This document shows positions 43,292-52,480 of a DNA stretch of 64,000 bases, in pieces. The stretch lies in NCBI RefSeq assembly GCF_000701505.1, contig NZ_JNJB01000005.1, forward strand, positions 124,001-188,000, in the 5' to 3' direction. The notes below the pieces were generated by a model. The model saw only the letters and a program-made list of their open reading frames with translations. It ran no database searches and was not told the DNA's origin. Each line of letters starts with the position of its first letter. The first letter of the stretch is position 1. The position numbers and the translations under genes were made by a program. This DNA comes from Dyadobacter crusticola DSM 16708 (lineage in GTDB: Bacteria > Bacteroidota > Bacteroidia > Cytophagales > Spirosomataceae).

Positions 43292-44488
43292 TTAGAATTT
43301 GTAAATAAAGGCAAGCCCAAAAGTGGTCTGACTGTTCTTGGTCCAGTTACCTTTTGAATCTTCGAATTGCTGCTCTTCGCCAGCGCCTGAAAGCTTAGGA
43401 TAAGCGTCAAGACGGAACTCAGGCTTTACAAGAATGTGGCCGTCCGCAAGGCTGATGTTACCTGTTAGTGTGACAGAGTTAACCTTTGTTCCGGCTTCAC
43501 CACGCGTCAGTAATCCACGTACGCCATTGTCATTGTTAAAGTATTCGTAACGTGCTCCGATTCCGAAGTTTTCTGTCACTGCTGTATTCGCATAAACAGC
43601 AACTCCGCTCCACGATTCTGTCCTGGCAGGTCCGTCTGCACCCTGGAAATCTCCTTTTTGGCTTCCGTAAGCTGCATTCAAACCGAGCAGGAATTTCTCT
43701 GAGACCTGAAAACTGGTAGTCAGGTCAAACACCTGATACAAACCCTCCGGCTGATTGCCCAGACTGTCAGAATTAGCTTCGTTGCTTCCAATGTAGTTCA
43801 CATACACGTTCCAGCCAGAAACTGGTTGCAGGTACAGCTGGCTGATAATACCTTTTGCGCGGTTATTATCACCAAGTCCGTCTACATTATTAACAACTCC
43901 TACCATTAAAGATGCCTTATCAGAAAACGCGTAAGTCGCTTTCAGACCAGCGTGATAGAATGGACCATTGTTGAACAGGTTTGACAAAGAATAGTTGAAG
44001 TTGGCCGGTGCGTCGATCACTTCATATCCGATGTGCGTTCCAAACTGTCCCGCGGTCATTGAAAACTTATCTGTAAATCTGTAAGTGAAATACGCTTGTT
44101 TGATAGCAAGTGCGGTGCTGAACAAGGCATTCCCGTAGTTACCCATATTGGCATTCGGGCCGAATGTCAAATCTACTACTGCTTCTGACTTTGCATTGGT
44201 GTAAGCTACTCTTGTCTGAACGAGACCTAATGAAAACTGTCCGGAGCGCTGATCGAATACGCGTGCATTACTTGCACCCATGTTTGACCGGGAAGCTGGC
44301 TTGTTAAAATTGGCCATATAATAAGAGTCAAGATAGCCTGAGAACGCGAATGCGCCCTTTCCCTCTTCCTCTGCTGCTTCCGTAACAACTGTTGTATCAG
44401 CTTTAACAGCCTTTTTGTCTTCGCCAGACTTTGCAAAACCCAAAAAGGGGACCATTAAAGATAATACTGTACAATAGACTTTTCTCAT
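43292..44488 (-). CDS. Outer-membrane beta-barrel porin (BBP2-like)
   Basis: A signal peptide (VYCTVLSLMVPFLGFA) is followed by a 370-residue beta-barrel with alternating aromatic strands and a C-terminal Phe (FGLAFIYKF), typical for outer-membrane insertion. The pattern (GYLDSYYMANFNKPASRSN, FTLG-like strands, PEFRLDAYPKL) recalls the OmpL-like beta-barrel porin-2 family. It lies upstream of amt on the same strand, so it may let ammonium or a related solute cross the outer membrane under nitrogen limitation. That link is inference. Confidence 0.85.
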   Translation of the reverse strand: MRKVYCTVLSLMVPFLGFAKSGEDKKAVKADTTVVTEAAEEEGKGAFAFSGYLDSYYMANFNKPASRSNMGASNARVFDQRSGQFSLGLVQTRVAYTNAKSEAVVDLTFGPNANMGNYGNALFSTALAIKQAYFTYRFTDKFSMTAGQFGTHIGYEVIDAPANFNYSLSNLFNNGPFYHAGLKATYAFSDKASLMVGVVNNVDGLGDNNRAKGIISQLYLQPVSGWNVYVNYIGSNEANSDSLGNQPEGLYQVFDLTTSFQVSEKFLLGLNAAYGSQKGDFQGADGPARTESWSGVAVYANTAVTENFGIGARYEYFNNDNGVRGLLTRGEAGTKVNSVTLTGNISLADGHILVKPEFRLDAYPKLSGAGEEQQFEDSKGNWTKNSQTTFGLAFIYKF

Positions 44489-44788
44489 AATTATATTCTG
44501 TTTAAGTTTAGATTACTCTCCGGCAGGATTTATGAATCAAATATTGTTTATAAATTATATTAATCAAATATCTGACGTGATTTTTATCTAATAAAATGCA
44601 ATTTTCCTGTTTTTATGCTCTTTTTTACCAGATAATACACATAAAATGCAGTAGTAAACAATAATTTACTTAAAATTAAAATTTTGCATAAATAGATATA
44701 AACAGAATATTATTCCTAAACAACTCACCTCATAGCGAAGAATATTTATTCTTAAAATGACATTCTGGTAGAATTTTGGGCACAAAAA
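44489..44788. other. AT-rich intergenic region upstream of the porin gene
   Basis: 300 bases, strongly AT-rich, especially 44540-44740. It should hold the promoter of the porin-amt operon. I do not see a full TTTG / TAnnTTTG pair or a sigma-54 site with confidence, and no coding frame of note. Confidence 0.5.
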
Positions 44789-44811
44789 AAGCCCTGCCAA
44801 AGGCAGGGCTT
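44789..44811 (-). terminator. Terminator of ferredoxin gene
   Basis: AAGCCCTGCC pairs with GGCAGGGCTT around AAA. On the minus strand a T run follows (A run at 44783-44790 on the plus strand), placing it right after the ferredoxin stop at 44835. Confidence 0.85.
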
Positions 44812-44834
44812 CATCATTTTATATCCCGAACAGG

Positions 44835-45259
<425 letters not shown>

Positions 45260-45309
45260 TCAGAAAAATAAAAACGGCAGGTTAGTAAAACTTTTTAGAG
45301 TTCATAAAT

Positions 45310-46326
45310 ATGTTAGCAAGGATCAGGCGGGAAGAGGCGTTCATAAACTTGGGAAAATTCATCACAGAAGCCGGGAATGCGGATGTTGTGCAGGAATGGG
45401 TGGAATCAGCTAACAGCCGGAACAACTGGTTTACTCCCGAAAATGTCAGAAAGTCCCTGAATGCAATTGCCAACGAATTTCTTGATCCCGAAAAGCTGCG
45501 TGCATGGTCGGCCCGTTACCAGGAACCGCAGGAATCCAGGAAAGTAGGCGTTGTCATGGCCGGGAATATTCCGGCAGTCGGGTTTCAGGATGCTTTGTGC
45601 GTATTGATCAGCGGGCACACGCTACTTGCGAAACCCAGCTCTGACGATCCGGTGCTGATTTCTGCATTGCTTAACCAGCTAATGCAGATCGAACCTGAGC
45701 TTACGCCGCAGATCAGGTTTGTGGAACGGCTCAATGAGGCAGACGCTTACATTGCCACAGGAAGTGATAACACAGCACGCTACTTTCATTACTATTTTGC
45801 CAATAAACCCAATGTGATCCGCCGGAACCGGACTTCTGCTGCTGTTTTGACTGGCAATGAAACACACGAGGAACTACAATGGCTGGGCAGGGATGTACTT
45901 CAATATTTCGGTTTGGGCTGCCGCAACGTATCCAAGCTCTTTGTTCCTGCCGGATATGATTTTACCAAGTTTTACGAAGCCATTGAAGACAGGGCGCACC
46001 TGTATCTTCAAAACCATAAATACTTCAATAACTACGAGTACAACAAGTCGATTTTCCTGATTAACAGGGTTCCGCACCTCGACAACGGTTTTTTAATGAT
46101 CACCGAAAACAGTGCGCTCGTTTCTCCGATCAGCGTATTACATTTTGAAACATACACGGATTTGGAAACTGTAAAATCCGCGTTGCAGGAGTCGGCTGAG
46201 AAGATTCAATGCGTGGTAGGCAATGCAGGTATTCCGGGAAATGTGCCGTTCGGAAAATCGCAGGAGCCGGGCCTGCTCGATTATGCGGATGCTGTGGATA
46301 CCATGACTTTCCTTAGCGAGCTCTAA
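45310..46326 (+). CDS. LuxC-like acyl-CoA reductase
   Basis: Predicted to reduce an acyl-CoA or acyl thioester to the aldehyde with NAD(P)H. It matches the LuxC/ALDH-like fold: GVVMAGNIPAVGFQDALCVLISGH, AYIATGSDNTARYFHYYF and the probable catalytic Cys in QYFGLGCRNVSKLFVP. At 338 residues it is shorter than Vibrio LuxC (about 480). Bacteroidota copies have no characterised product. It is divergent from the ferredoxin gene and converges with an esterase, four bases apart. Confidence 0.87.
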   Translation: MLARIRREEAFINLGKFITEAGNADVVQEWVESANSRNNWFTPENVRKSLNAIANEFLDPEKLRAWSARYQEPQESRKVGVVMAGNIPAVGFQDALCVLISGHTLLAKPSSDDPVLISALLNQLMQIEPELTPQIRFVERLNEADAYIATGSDNTARYFHYYFANKPNVIRRNRTSAAVLTGNETHEELQWLGRDVLQYFGLGCRNVSKLFVPAGYDFTKFYEAIEDRAHLYLQNHKYFNNYEYNKSIFLINRVPHLDNGFLMITENSALVSPISVLHFETYTDLETVKSALQESAEKIQCVVGNAGIPGNVPFGKSQEPGLLDYADAVDTMTFLSEL

Positions 46327-46330
46327 TATC

Positions 46331-47137
46331 TTATTCCAGATTTGCTGAAACCCATTTGAGAAATTCAGGCATCACCTGCGACCAGGTGGCCTGATCGTGC
46401 CGCCCATCGGGAATTTCGGTGTAGAAAACGTCCTGGTTCCAAATCGCTCCTTTTCTTTCCAACTCGGCAATGCATTCCAGCGTATCCTGTATAGAGTCGA
46501 TCACACCGTCGCCGTCGCGATCATCATACTCGTCCTGAGAGCCGCATTGAAACCAGCACTTTAATGCAGGTCTTACCGGAAGATCCCTGATCTGCGCGTG
46601 CATAATCCTGTCGGAATCCTGGTAACCTTCGCCAATTGCCTTCTGCCTCCACCACAATGCGCCGGAGAAAACGCCTGTGAGCGGGAACAATGCCGGAAAA
46701 TGCAAAGCAATGTCCAGTGCCATGAGTCCACCCAGCGAGCAGCCCGCATATGCATTGCCGAAGGATCTTACCTGGTAATGCTGTTGTAAAAACGGCAAAA
46801 GCTCCACGGTGACAAACGAGGTAGTTTGCTGCGCCTCACTGCCCCTACCCGCATAATCAACCTTTCCTGCTGTTCCGTATTCGTAAATGCGGCGGTCGTT
46901 TGCGTGAATTCCTGCGATCACCACTGACTTCATTTCCCCTGCTCTTTGCAATGCGTAAGTTGTTTCTGCCAGCCTCAGCCCGGCAAAATCCTGTCCGTCG
47001 TTGAAAAGGATTAATGGATAAAGTTGTGCACGATCAAACCCCGCAGGCAGCAGCAAAGTAACACGAACCTCCCTTTTGAGGAAGTTGGAATAGATATTGA
47101 TATCGTCAAAAAATGTGGAAGAATGCGTTGCGCTCAA
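46331..47137 (-). CDS. Esterase-D-type alpha/beta hydrolase
   Basis: A 268-residue alpha/beta hydrolase of the putative esterase (PF00756-like) family. Motifs are REVRVTLLLPAGFD, the nucleophile elbow AGCSLGG, and a late DGRHDQATW supplying the His. A calcium-like DDRDGDGVID segment lies near residue 200. The start seems to be TTG at 47137, since no ATG is suitably placed. It is divergent from another esterase gene 104 bases away. Natural substrates could be siderophore esters, sugar esters or S-formylglutathione-like compounds. Confidence 0.83.
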   Translation of the reverse strand: MSATHSSTFFDDINIYSNFLKREVRVTLLLPAGFDRAQLYPLILFNDGQDFAGLRLAETTYALQRAGEMKSVVIAGIHANDRRIYEYGTAGKVDYAGRGSEAQQTTSFVTVELLPFLQQHYQVRSFGNAYAGCSLGGLMALDIALHFPALFPLTGVFSGALWWRQKAIGEGYQDSDRIMHAQIRDLPVRPALKCWFQCGSQDEYDDRDGDGVIDSIQDTLECIAELERKGAIWNQDVFYTEIPDGRHDQATWSQVMPEFLKWVSANLE

Positions 47138-47160
47138 ACCCTTATACCGCTAAAATGAAC

Positions 47161-47215
47161 CAAAACAAACGTGCAAGTTATTAATTTGCTTCCTATGATT
47201 TGTTTTGTATATTTC
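47161..47215 (+). promoter_or_regulatory. Promoter and inverted repeat upstream of amide-ligase cluster
   Basis: TTTG (47185-47188), a 19-base spacer and TATATTTC (47208-47215) match the Bacteroidota promoter pattern with one change. An inverted repeat CAAAACAAA (47161-47169) / TTTGTTTTG (47199-47207) abuts the -7 box and could be an operator. Transcription would begin near 47222. Confidence 0.5.
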
Positions 47216-47241
47216 ATTTATAAAATTTAACCCCCGCTGAT

Positions 47242-47949
47242 TTGGAAGAGAAGCACATTAAATACTACTCTCACCACCTGGACAGAGACATTGATATGCT
47301 TGTTTACGGAAACTGGGGGTACCCTATCCTGCTTTTTCCAACCACCCTCGGGCGCTACTACCAAGCAAAGGATATGGGACTGACCGAATCAGTAAGAGCC
47401 TTGATTGACTCGGGTAAATACAAGCTCTATTGTGTCGATTCGATAGATGCGGATTCCTGGTACGCCAAACACCTTAACCCGCAATACAGGGTTCTCAATC
47501 ACATTCAGTACGACAAGTTCCTGGCAAACGAGCTGGTACCTTATATAAAGGCCGAGTGTAACGTCGGCAGAATTGGCGTGGCAGGATGCAGCTTCGGAGG
47601 TTTTCATTCCGCCAACTTCGCTTTCAGGCACCCTGATCTTGTCGCCTATCTGGTGAGCATGAGCGGCGCATTCGATATCAGGACCTTTACCGATGGATTT
47701 TACGACGATACCGTTTACTTCAACAATCCTGTTGATTTCATGCCCAACGAGCAGGGCTGGCGGTACGGGCACATGAAGATTGTGCTGGGTACCTCTGAAT
47801 GGGATATTTGCCTGGACAGCAATGTAAGAATGTCCGATATTTTGAATGCAAAAGGCATAGATCACTGGCTGGATATCCGGGGCTGGGAGAAACACGATTG
47901 GCCTTTGTGGACAAAGATGTTCCCCGACTACCTTTCAAGGATCATGTAA
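47242..47949 (+). CDS. Esterase family protein, first gene of amide-ligase cluster
   Basis: A 235-residue alpha/beta hydrolase of the esterase-D type. The nucleophile elbow is AGCSFGGFH, with catalytic His probably in WEKHDWPLW. It has no signal peptide, so it is cytoplasmic. The start codon is TTG at 47242; no upstream ATG exists and a promoter ends about 20 bases before. It is the first gene of a codirectional run with two ATP-grasp-type proteins, a carboxylate-amine ligase and a glutamine amidotransferase, and might release or trim the product. Similar esterases occur next to such ligases in my recollection of amidoligase surveys. Confidence 0.85.
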   Translation: MEEKHIKYYSHHLDRDIDMLVYGNWGYPILLFPTTLGRYYQAKDMGLTESVRALIDSGKYKLYCVDSIDADSWYAKHLNPQYRVLNHIQYDKFLANELVPYIKAECNVGRIGVAGCSFGGFHSANFAFRHPDLVAYLVSMSGAFDIRTFTDGFYDDTVYFNNPVDFMPNEQGWRYGHMKIVLGTSEWDICLDSNVRMSDILNAKGIDHWLDIRGWEKHDWPLWTKMFPDYLSRIM

Positions 47950-47985
47950 AACGGACTATATCAATAACAAAACCGCGTTTTTAAT

Positions 47986-49143
47986 ATGAAAAAAATTGGC
48001 ATACTGTTTGGGATGGAGAATACTTTTCCAAATGCATTTATAGAAAGGGTGAACAGTAAAGGAGAACCAGATATCATCGCTGAGGCAGTGACCATTGATA
48101 AAGTGGCACAAGCCGCGCCGACAGAATACGCAGTGATCATCGACCGGATTTCACAGGACGTAACTTTTTACCGTGCTTACCTGAAAAATGCGGCATTATG
48201 CGGTACCGCGGTGATCAATAATCCATTCTGGTGGAGCGCAGACGAGAAATTCTTCAACAATGCACTCGCTGAACAGATCGGGGTGCCGGTCCCGAAAACG
48301 GTTCTGCTGCCTTCGAAGCAGCGGCCGGATAATACAACCGAAACTTCATTCCGTAACCTCGCATTTCCGATGGCCTGGGAGGAGATATTCCAGTATGTAG
48401 GTTTTCCCGCTTACATGAAACCACACGACGGCGGCGGTTGGAAAAGCGTTTACAAGGTTGTAAATCCGCAGGATCTGTGGTTTAAACATGAGGAAACAGG
48501 TCAGCTGGTGATGATGTTGCAGGAAGAAATTGAATTTAGCGATTATGTTCGCTGCTACTGCATTGGCCAGAAAGATGTGCTGATCATGCCTTATGAACCC
48601 CGTAACCCGCACCATCTAAGATATGCGTCGGAGTTGAAGGCCACCGGTGAGGAAAGAGAAAAGTTGCTCGAAACAATCAAAGATTATACCCTTAAACTGA
48701 ACAAGGCGCTGGGCTATGATTTTAATACGGTGGAATTTGCCGTGCGCGACGGGGTTCCTTACGCAATTGATTTTTGCAATCCCGCACCCGATGCAGACAT
48801 TTACTCAGTTGGCCCCGACAATTTCGAATGGGTGGTAGAAGCAGCTGCAAACATGGCGATTGAGCGTGCGAAGGCGCAGGTTCCCGGACAGGTGAACCTT
48901 ACCTGGGGCACCTTCCTCAGCAATGCAGTCCAGGCGGGTATTACACCAGCACAAACAGCTCAGCCAGCTCCCATTCCTTCGGCCACGGAAGTCAATATCA
49001 AGGCGGTAACACCTAAAAAATCGGTTAAAAAGCCGACAGCTGGCAGTTCAGAACCGGTCGCGGAACCGGACCCGCAGTTGCCTACCAACAAAGCTGCGGT
49101 GACAAAAGCGCCTGCCAAGAATTCCAAAATGAAAAAGTCCTGA
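47986..49143 (+). CDS. ATP-grasp ligase with basic disordered tail
   Basis: Predicted to join a carboxylate to an amine or thiol using ATP. The ATP-grasp core (residues about 85-300) shows the ATP-binding FPAYMKPHDGGGWKSVY, the hinge MMLQEEIEFSDYVRCYCIGQ and metal-binding Glu/Asn in NTVEFAVRDGVPYAIDFCNP. Residues about 310-385 are rich in Ala, Pro, Thr and Lys, an apparent disordered tail that family members usually lack. It follows the esterase by 36 bases and precedes a GCS2-type ligase by 24, so it is in one operon. Substrates unknown. Confidence 0.87.
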   Translation: MKKIGILFGMENTFPNAFIERVNSKGEPDIIAEAVTIDKVAQAAPTEYAVIIDRISQDVTFYRAYLKNAALCGTAVINNPFWWSADEKFFNNALAEQIGVPVPKTVLLPSKQRPDNTTETSFRNLAFPMAWEEIFQYVGFPAYMKPHDGGGWKSVYKVVNPQDLWFKHEETGQLVMMLQEEIEFSDYVRCYCIGQKDVLIMPYEPRNPHHLRYASELKATGEEREKLLETIKDYTLKLNKALGYDFNTVEFAVRDGVPYAIDFCNPAPDADIYSVGPDNFEWVVEAAANMAIERAKAQVPGQVNLTWGTFLSNAVQAGITPAQTAQPAPIPSATEVNIKAVTPKKSVKKPTAGSSEPVAEPDPQLPTNKAAVTKAPAKNSKMKKS

Positions 49144-49167
49144 TCAAAGCATTCCAAATCGCCCTTT

Positions 49168-50268
49168 ATGGCCACTTTCACACTAGGTATTGAAGAAGAA
49201 TTTCAAACGATAGATCCTGTTACCCGCAACCTGCGGTCGCATATGTCGAAGCTGGTTGAAGATGGTAAGATCACATTGAAAGAACGTGTGAAAGCCGAAA
49301 TGCACCAGGCTGTCGTGGAAGTAGGTACCAATATTTGCCACAACATTCAGGAAGCGCGCGAGGAAGTGACTTATTTGCGCAAAATGATTTTGGACCTGGC
49401 TGAAAAGCAGAATCTGCAGGTAGCCGCAGCGGGTACCCACCCATTCGCCGACTGGGTGGACCAGCTCATTACCGACGATCCGAGATACGACGAAATCATC
49501 GACGAAATGCGTGACGTGGCGCGCGGCAACCTTATTTTTGGTTTGCACGTACATGTAGGCATTGAAGACCGCAATGAAGGAATTCAGATCATGAATGCGG
49601 TGAGGTACTTTTTGCCGCATATTTATGCACTATCTACCAACTCACCATTCTGGTGCGGACGAAATACAGGCTTCAAATCCTACCGGTCGAAGGTTTTTGA
49701 TAAGTTTCCAAGAACCGGGATACCGGACTATTTTTCAAGTGCATCTGAATACGACGAGTATGTGAACCTGCTGATCAAAACCAAATGCATTGATAACGGC
49801 AAGAAGATCTGGTGGGATATTCGCGTCCACCCATTCTTCAATACGATTGAGTTCAGAATGTGCGATGTACCAATGCGAACTGACGAGACGATTTGTCTGG
49901 CTGCGATTATGCAGGCGCTGGTTGCAAAAATTTACAAGCTGCACAGAATGAACCTTAGCTTTCGCATTTACGACCGAATGCTCATCAATGAAAACAAATG
50001 GCGCGCGGCCCGGTATGGAATACAGGGAAAACTCATTGATTTTGGGAAACAGGAAGAAGTGGAGTACAGACTGCTCGCCGGCGAGCTGCTCGAATTTATC
50101 GACGACGTGGTTGACGAGCTCGGAAGCCGGAAGGAAATCGACTATATCCACCAGATTATGGAAATGGGAACAGGCGCTGATCGCCAGCTCGCCGTTTTTG
50201 AACAAACCGGCAGCATGAATGCAGTGGTAGATTATATCGTAGCAGAGACAAAAATCGGTCTGGTATAG
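49168..50268 (+). CDS. Carboxylate-amine ligase, GCS2 (YbdK) family
   Basis: A 366-residue glutamate-cysteine ligase type 2-like enzyme. The family start TLGIEEEFQTIDP contains the metal-binding Glu cluster; GLHVHVGIED and HPFFNTIEFRMCDVP are further active-site motifs. YbdK shows weak glutamate-cysteine ligase activity, but homologues in biosynthetic clusters are thought to form other amide bonds. It lies between an ATP-grasp and a glutamine amidotransferase gene. This is the second predicted ligase of the cluster and the best-conserved one. Confidence 0.92.
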   Translation: MATFTLGIEEEFQTIDPVTRNLRSHMSKLVEDGKITLKERVKAEMHQAVVEVGTNICHNIQEAREEVTYLRKMILDLAEKQNLQVAAAGTHPFADWVDQLITDDPRYDEIIDEMRDVARGNLIFGLHVHVGIEDRNEGIQIMNAVRYFLPHIYALSTNSPFWCGRNTGFKSYRSKVFDKFPRTGIPDYFSSASEYDEYVNLLIKTKCIDNGKKIWWDIRVHPFFNTIEFRMCDVPMRTDETICLAAIMQALVAKIYKLHRMNLSFRIYDRMLINENKWRAARYGIQGKLIDFGKQEEVEYRLLAGELLEFIDDVVDELGSRKEIDYIHQIMEMGTGADRQLAVFEQTGSMNAVVDYIVAETKIGLV

Positions 50269-50360
50269 CGAAAGTTGCCTTCTTTTATTTCCCTCAACCG
50301 AACTTATACCCTGTCGTTTTGTTTAAATACTTTACCGAAAATAAATCTACAAAGCTAAAT

Positions 50361-50396
50361 GCTTTAAGCTGTCAGCCAAAATGCGCAGCTTAAAGC
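50361..50396. promoter_or_regulatory. Hairpin upstream of glutamine amidotransferase gene
   Basis: GCTTTAAGCTG (50361-50371) and CAGCTTAAAGC (50386-50396) are perfect 11-bp inverted repeats around 14 bases. The repeat ends nine bases before the ATG at 50406 and has no T run, so it is more likely an operator or a translation/mRNA-processing element than a terminator. Confidence 0.6.
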
Positions 50397-50405
50397 CCTC
50401 ACAAA

Positions 50406-51248
50406 ATGATTAACAATACACGACATTTCCGGGTGGCGATTCTGGATATGTACGACGGGTTCGAGAATGAAGGGATGCGATGCATCAAGAAGATCGTCAC
50501 CAGTTTCGGTGAGAGAGAAGCAGTACCCGTTGAATATACAATTTTTGATGTACGCCAAAAGCTCGAAATCCCTGGAATAGACTTCGACGCCTATATTTCC
50601 ACGGGCGGGCCAGGTAACCCTTCACCAGTAGGAGAAGCCTGGGAGAAAAAGTACTTCTCGTTTCTGGACCAGCTATTTCAATACAACCTGAAACGTAAAA
50701 ACCGCGTAAAGAAGCATTTATTCCTCATCTGCCATTCATTTCAAGTGGCCTGCATACACTGGCAGCTGGCGCGCGTGAGCAAGAGGAGAAAGACTTCATT
50801 TGGTACGTTTCCGGTCCACAAGACCAGCATTGGCCGGAAAGATCCGCTGCTTAGCGCGCTTGCTGATCCATTCTGGATCGTTGACTCGCGCGACTTCCAG
50901 GTAACCCAACCTGATCAGTCAATGTTCGATGATCTGGGCGCCAAATTGCTTTGTCTCGAAAAAATCCGTCCGCATGTACCACTAGAACGCGCTGTAATGG
51001 CGATCCGCTTTTCCGGTGAAATCGTCGGAACGCAATTTCACCCGGAAGCTGACGCGGAAGGAATGTTGCGGTATTTTCTTCGTGAGGATAAAAAAACCGC
51101 CATTATTGCGGCACACGGAGAGACAAAATACAACGACATGATCGCGCATTTGAACGATCCTGATAAGATACTGCATACTGAATCTGTCATCTTGCCTGCA
51201 TTTCTTAAAAACGCATTAAATAAGTCATTCACGCCCGCCTATGCATAA
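50406..51248 (+). CDS. Class I glutamine amidotransferase
   Basis: Releases ammonia from glutamine, or a gamma-glutamyl group from a substrate. The triad is Cys109 in FLICHSFQVA, His212 and Glu214 in GTQFHPEADAEG. The nucleophile motif differs from the usual GxCxGxQ by having no Gly before or after Cys, but the catalytic residues are in place. The N-terminal STGGPGNPSP matches the domain. At 280 residues it carries a C-terminal extension of about 50 residues. Its end overlaps the next gene by eight bases, so the two proteins are coupled. Confidence 0.88.
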   Translation: MINNTRHFRVAILDMYDGFENEGMRCIKKIVTSFGEREAVPVEYTIFDVRQKLEIPGIDFDAYISTGGPGNPSPVGEAWEKKYFSFLDQLFQYNLKRKNRVKKHLFLICHSFQVACIHWQLARVSKRRKTSFGTFPVHKTSIGRKDPLLSALADPFWIVDSRDFQVTQPDQSMFDDLGAKLLCLEKIRPHVPLERAVMAIRFSGEIVGTQFHPEADAEGMLRYFLREDKKTAIIAAHGETKYNDMIAHLNDPDKILHTESVILPAFLKNALNKSFTPAYA

Positions 51249-52431
51249 GGAAGCCCGGGAAGCATTCAATCGGTCTTTTTCCGAGAAAAAGTACCAGGAT
51301 TTTGTGGCTTACATAGAATCCGCATTCCCAGGCCAGCTCGACTTCCGGGTTGCCGAAACACCGGTATTTGTTCCAAAAGCGCTGAAAGAGAAGATACTCG
51401 AAGCTTCGGAGCAGATCATTGAAGTATTGCGCTCGCCAGACTTCAAAGCGAAAACGGAACGCGCCGTTCCCGAGGAGCAATTTGTACCGGGCGAAAATGC
51501 GCATACTTCTTTCCTGGCCATTGATTACGCGATTTGCAGGGACGAAAGTGGTGAGTTGGTACCACAATTGATCGAGTTGCAGGGATTTCCGTCTATATTC
51601 GGGTACCAGGCATTTTTGTCGGAAGCATTCAAGATGCATTTCGATGTACTTTCTGAATTGCAGTACCTCTTCAATTGCGACGGATACAATGCTTTTGTAC
51701 AAAAACTGAGGTCATTGATCCTGGCTGACGAAGAACCCGAGTCCGTGATCCTGCTCGAAATATTTCCTGACAAGCAGAAAACGCGCGTTGATTTTGCTGT
51801 AACCGGGGAAATGTTGGGAATTCAACCGGTATGTTACACCAAGTTAATCCGCGAGGGAAAATCGCTTTTTTACGAAAAAGATGGACGTAAGATTCAAGTT
51901 AAACGAATTTACAACAGGCTGATATTTGATGATCTGCTGAACTATCCCGACCTGGTCACAAGCTACCGCCTGACCGATGAAGTGGATGTAACCTGGGTTG
52001 GGCATCCTAACTGGTTTTTCCGGATCAGCAAGTTTTCTATGCCATTTCTCAAAGGTCCGTACATTCCGGAAACGCACTTTGTCAGCGACTATGAGGGTAA
52101 ATTTCCGGACGATCTTGAAAATTACGTTCTGAAACCACTTTTTTCATTCGCTGGCTCCGGCGTGCGTTTGCAAGTTACCACAGCGAACCTGATTGCATTG
52201 CCTGATCCTGAAAATTACATTTTACAGCGAAAAGTATTCTACGAACCGGTGATACAAGCACCTGACGGATTGGTGAAATGTGAGGTAAGGATGATGTATG
52301 CCTGGGAAGATCATGCTGACAAGCCGGAGCTGCTGATTAGTCTGAGCCGGTTGAGCCGGGGAGAAATGATCGGAGTTCGGTTTAACAAGGATTTTACCTG
52401 GGTAGGCGGCAGCGCCACTTTTTTCGAATAA
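51241..52431 (+). CDS. Circularly permuted ATP-grasp-like protein
   Basis: A 396-residue protein with features of the permuted or glutathionylspermidine-synthase-like ATP-grasp group. These include PQLIELQGFPSIFGYQ in the middle, NYVLKPLFSFAGSGVRLQV (P-loop-like Gly turn near residue 305) and a C-terminal VKCEVRMMYAW plus GGSATFFE. Assignment is by motif pattern and needs a profile search. It overlaps the glutamine amidotransferase by eight bases, so the amidotransferase may feed ammonia to it or process its glutamine-containing product. Confidence 0.7.
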   Translation: MHKEAREAFNRSFSEKKYQDFVAYIESAFPGQLDFRVAETPVFVPKALKEKILEASEQIIEVLRSPDFKAKTERAVPEEQFVPGENAHTSFLAIDYAICRDESGELVPQLIELQGFPSIFGYQAFLSEAFKMHFDVLSELQYLFNCDGYNAFVQKLRSLILADEEPESVILLEIFPDKQKTRVDFAVTGEMLGIQPVCYTKLIREGKSLFYEKDGRKIQVKRIYNRLIFDDLLNYPDLVTSYRLTDEVDVTWVGHPNWFFRISKFSMPFLKGPYIPETHFVSDYEGKFPDDLENYVLKPLFSFAGSGVRLQVTTANLIALPDPENYILQRKVFYEPVIQAPDGLVKCEVRMMYAWEDHADKPELLISLSRLSRGEMIGVRFNKDFTWVGGSATFFE

Positions 52432-52480
52432 AAACAGATATTTAAAGAACTATACTTAATAAAAGTATCAAAAGTAAAGA

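Noticed and set aside
44489..44788. Sigma-54 promoter upstream of the porin-amt operon
   Set aside because: A TTGCA is present on the minus strand but the required GG half-site at the proper distance is not convincing.
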